A stretch of DNA of 64,000 nucleotides, from assembly GCF_000699445.3 (NCBI RefSeq), contig NC_067198.1:31561536-31625535 (forward strand), given 5' to 3'. Shown here one piece after another: positions 61,031 to 64,000 of the stretch; within the stretch, counting starts at the first letter, position 1, and every line of letters starts with the position of its first letter. The translations under genes were made by a program, and so were the position numbers. The stretch comes from Schistosoma haematobium (lineage: Eukaryota; Platyhelminthes; Trematoda; Strigeidida; Schistosomatidae). A model generated the notes under the pieces. The model did not search any database. It was not told the DNA's origin and saw only the letters and a list, made by a program, of their open reading frames with translations.

Positions 61031-61973
61031 TGTAGTGTCAGTTACTATGGCAAGCCCATATATCTTATTCTAACTTCCGGACATCCTATTTTATTCATTT
61101 TACTTGAGCCATATTTTGACCTTGTCAATTATTCGCTTATTAGCCTTGACTGTTTTCACATGAGCGTATATGTGTGTACACTTCATGTCCCATGACTCAT
61201 TGTATGTCTGTAGCTTATTTTGTCTGCCTATAAATACTGAGTAACGCTTAATTAAAATGGAGTTGGCTTCCCAGCCATCTTCCCTGCGTGTCATTTTGCT
61301 CTGTTCTATTACATTCACTTTACATACAAAATATATGTATTCAAAATCCCATTCTCGTTATTTGACTTATCTAAATTCCGTTATTGACTAACGTGATTTA
61401 AGTCGACGATGATATACGAGAATCAGCAATAGCAAACATTCGTACAATCTAAATGGAGTCAGATCAACGGGTCACATCATTGGTGAGCCCGACGTGATTA
61501 ATGGAATAAGAAGGGCACACCAATGATGTGACCCGTTGATCTGACTCCATTTAGATTGTACGAATGTTTGCTATTGCTGATTCTCGTATATCATCGTCGA
61601 CTTAAATCACGTTAGTCAATAACGGAATTTAGATAAGTCAAATAACGAGAATGGGATTTTGAATACATATATTTTGTATGTAAAGTGAATGTAATAGAAC
61701 AGAGCAAAATGACACGCAGGGAAGATGGCTGGGAAGCCAACTCCATTTTAATTAAGCGTTACTCAGTATTTATAGGCAGACAAAATAAGCTACAGACATA
61801 CAATGAGTCATGGGACATGAAGTGTACACACATATACGCTCATGTGAAAACAGTCAAGGCTAATAAGCGAATAATTGACAAGGTCAAAATATGGCTCAAG
61901 TAAAATGAATAAAATAGGATGTCCGGAAGTTAGAATAAGATATATGGGCTTGCCATAGTAACTGACACTACAA
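61031..61973. mobile_element. Inverted pair of identical LTRs around a 34-bp spacer, flanked by AGAT
   Basis: Left arm 61031-61484 (plus) and right arm 61519-61973 (minus) are reverse complements with no difference seen. Each outer end is TGTAGTGTCAG. The left LTR is followed by TTGGTGAGCCCGACGTG, which looks like a primer-binding site, then 34 bp, then the inverted LTR. AGAT occurs just outside both ends (61027-61030 and 61974-61977), consistent with insertion of the whole palindrome as one unit. Internal gag/pol are absent. Same family as the LTRs at 1.6 and 35.1 kb, but much younger by identity. Confidence 0.75.
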
Positions 61974-62029
61974 GATACCTTGAAACTACTGGTTTATGCA
62001 ATGTAGTGAACAGAACACGAGTGGGGAGA

Positions 62030-63424
62030 ATGGAATGTAACACCTTAAAGAAAAAACTAATCAAGATCTCAAAACCACCCATGGAAGAAAACACAAACAA
62101 CTGCGTGATCAATCTGTCAAAACAACCACTAACAAATACGGAAGAACACCTGCTCCAAAAAGGATTAAACTACAATACAAGCGACGCCTCAAAGCTACAG
62201 TTCTTCGCAGCATTAGAGTCATCACTCAAAACTTCCGGAATCAGTGAAGAAACTCAACAGGAAATAAGGCAAACTATAGTACCGATAACTCAACAGGTGA
62301 AAGAAAACAACCAACTAACTCCACAAGAACAAAAGGCATTGAAAGAACTCAGAAATAGAAAAGATATTATCATAATACCAGCGGACAAGGGACGCACCAC
62401 AGTAATCATGGACAAAGAAGAATACATCAACAAAGCCGAAGAACTACTCGAAGATAAGAGCACATACAAACTGATGGACACAAATCCCGTCAAAAAATTA
62501 GACAATCAAATCTCAAAGACTTTAAACAAGCTAGTCAAAGCAGGAGAAATAACAAAACAAGACCAACGGAGAATGAAATCCAGTGGACCAGTACTCCCTC
62601 GATTCTACGGTAGACCCAAAATACACAAACCAAACATCCCACTACGTCCAATTGTAGCACTCCCCGGAACGCCAACATACAATTTGTCAAAAGAAATTTC
62701 ACGAATACTGAGACATCTAGTAGATTCAGCCAAACACTCCATCAAATCCCCAACACAATTCCTGGACCAAATTAAGGATATTCAAATCAACAACGACGAA
62801 CTCATGATATCCTTCGACATAACAGCACTGTTCACCTCAATTGAACCACAGCTAGCAAAAGAAACTATATCCCTGCTACTCAACAACGACACAAATCTCA
62901 CCAAATACACGACGCTTCAAATTAAAAGTATACTGAAACTCATCGATTTATGCCTAACAACATATTTTCAATTCAACAACAAAATCTACGAACAAACAAA
63001 AGGGACACCAATGGGATCACCAATATCAGGACTGATCGCAGAAGCAGTGATGCAAAGACTAGAAGCCACGATATTACCAGTGATCAAGCCAAAAATTTGG
63101 ATTCGCTACGTAGACGACACCTTTGTCATCGTCAAAAAGGATGAACTGGAAAACACATACAAACTGATCAACAACGTTTTCAACGACATCAAGTTTACAA
63201 TGGAACAGGAGTCAAACAACCAAATAGCATTCTTGGATATATTGATCACTAGAACCGATACAGGAAAACTGGAAACTCAAGTATATAGGAAACCGACCCA
63301 TACAGATCAAATCCTCAATTACAACAGCAACAACCCAAGAGCTCACAAAATCAACTGCGTACACACATTGTTCAAGAGGGCGAGGACACACTGGCAGCAC
63401 GAAAAAATGAAGAGAAATACCTGA
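62030..63424 (+). CDS. Penelope-like reverse transcriptase
   Basis: From the ATG at 62030, an N-terminal part with VINLSKQPLT and IIIIPADKGRTTVIMDKEEY leads into the RT core: KIHKPNIPLRPIV, motif A ISFDITALFTSI, motif B KGTPMGSPISG, motif C IRYVDDTFVIVKK, then NQIAFLDILITR and VYRKPTHTD. Catalytic Asp residues of motifs A and C are present. Penelope RTs are related to telomerase and carry a C-terminal GIY-YIG domain. The true frame leaves this one at about 63380; the last 14 codons to 63424 are out of frame. The N-terminus may be truncated relative to full-length elements. Confidence 0.9.
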   Translation: MECNTLKKKLIKISKPPMEENTNNCVINLSKQPLTNTEEHLLQKGLNYNTSDASKLQFFAALESSLKTSGISEETQQEIRQTIVPITQQVKENNQLTPQEQKALKELRNRKDIIIIPADKGRTTVIMDKEEYINKAEELLEDKSTYKLMDTNPVKKLDNQISKTLNKLVKAGEITKQDQRRMKSSGPVLPRFYGRPKIHKPNIPLRPIVALPGTPTYNLSKEISRILRHLVDSAKHSIKSPTQFLDQIKDIQINNDELMISFDITALFTSIEPQLAKETISLLLNNDTNLTKYTTLQIKSILKLIDLCLTTYFQFNNKIYEQTKGTPMGSPISGLIAEAVMQRLEATILPVIKPKIWIRYVDDTFVIVKKDELENTYKLINNVFNDIKFTMEQESNNQIAFLDILITRTDTGKLETQVYRKPTHTDQILNYNSNNPRAHKINCVHTLFKRARTHWQHEKMKRNT

Positions 63425-64000
63425 AGGACATATTTCAAAAGAACGGCTACCCAATCAACTTCATCAAAAAGCACCAACGGCACACAGCATCAGAACCCAA
63501 ATCAAGCACAAAAATCAACAAAAGGATCACCCTACCGTACATACAAGGAATATCAGAAACCACAACGAGACTGCTGAAAACCTTCGGGATAGGTGTGGCA
63601 CACAAACCGACAAAATCATTACAATCAATCCTATGCAAACCAAAAGATGAAATAACAAAGGAAAACAAATCAAACATCATCTACAAAATAAATTGTACCA
63701 ACTGCGACAAACACTACATCGGACAAAGCGGACGCCCCCTCCACCTACGCCTACATGAACATGTATTAGCAGTCAAACGCCATGATATCTCTTCACTTAT
63801 ATCAATACACGTGGATAACTACGGACATTCATTCGATTGGGAAAATGTAGAAATCTTAGACAGAGGAAACTCCAAAAACACCAGAGAATTTTTAGAAGCT
63901 TGGCACTCAGGTCAATCAGCAATCAACAAACATATTGAAATCAATCCAATTTATCAACCAATCAGGAAAATTATGCATAAATATAGGAACAAAAATCAAA
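63382..64000 (+). CDS. Penelope-like linker and GIY-YIG endonuclease (shifted frame, partial)
   Basis: In the frame of GAG at 63382: EDTLAARKNEEKYLKDIF, NGYPINFIKKH, then IIYKINCTNCDKHYIGQSGR and LHLRLHEHVLAVKRHD, ending open at the window edge with INKHIEINPIYQPIR. The Cys pair before YIG, the YIG and the following Arg match Penelope endonucleases. One single-base indel near 63380 separates it from the RT frame; nothing else is broken. Confidence 0.85.

Larger units (their letters stand above)
61978..64000 (+). mobile_element. Penelope-like retroelement, young-looking, right end outside window
   Basis: RT frame followed after one frameshift by a linker and a GIY-YIG endonuclease that is open to the window edge. 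It follows the LTR palindrome directly. Whether sequence left of 61030 belongs to it is not clear. Confidence 0.85.

Noticed and set aside
61441..61560. Hammerhead motif in the LTR palindrome or Penelope leader
   Set aside because: Penelope elements can carry hammerheads, but no CTGANGA...GAAA arrangement is present here.
61100..61903. Two identical 72-codon frames on opposite strands
   Set aside because: They are the same accidental frame in the two inverted LTR arms, not a gene.
1..64000. CRISPR arrays, rRNA genes, intact tRNA genes, bacterial operons
   Set aside because: None seen. tRNA-like segments are SINE heads with decayed cloverleafs, and gene structure is eukaryotic throughout.

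Overview
The window looks like nuclear DNA of a blood fluke (Schistosoma or a close relative). It is AT-rich with long introns and GT-AG splice sites. It carries a histidyl-tRNA synthetase gene, SR2/RTE-like and CR1-like non-LTR retrotransposons, Penelope-like elements with GIY-YIG ends, and tRNA-derived SINEs of the Sm-alpha type with hammerhead ribozymes. The genus is inferred from this repeat repertoire; no search was run.

Layout. 1-9.7 kb: the first seven recognisable coding exons of a minus-strand cytosolic histidyl-tRNA synthetase gene (start codon at 9537, C-terminal exons beyond the left edge). One intron holds two head-to-head Penelope-like copies forming a palindrome of about 2.2 kb. 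9.7-16.3 kb: two decayed CR1-like elements in a row on the minus strand; the upstream one is split by an internally deleted LTR retrotransposon with a clear 5-bp target duplication. 16.3-23.8 kb: mostly unassigned, with a candidate two-exon small secreted peptide gene, a 120-bp terminal-inverted-repeat element and a Penelope GIY-YIG relic. 23.8-25.5 kb: a long Ser/Asn-rich open exon of unknown function. 28.8-33.8 kb: two minus-strand RTE copies. 37.95-57.97 kb: an eight-exon plus-strand gene for a 982-residue low-complexity/coiled-coil protein of unknown function whose exon phases all agree. 61.0-64.0 kb: an inverted pair of LTRs and a nearly intact Penelope-like element running off the right edge.

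Main observation. Besides an Sm-alpha-type repeat with an intact hammerhead core (about 41.05 kb), a second tRNA-derived SINE family occurs at least seven times between 30 and 57 kb. Its copies share a decayed but coherent hammerhead: stem I GCACTG/CAGTGC, core CTGAGGA, stem II GTCC/GGAC, GAAA, and a self-complementary stem III (ACGGCCGT). Several repeats also occur as head-to-head inverted pairs (Penelope, LTR, SINE, Sm-alpha), an unusual density for one window. Most of these sit in introns of the large gene or of the synthetase gene.
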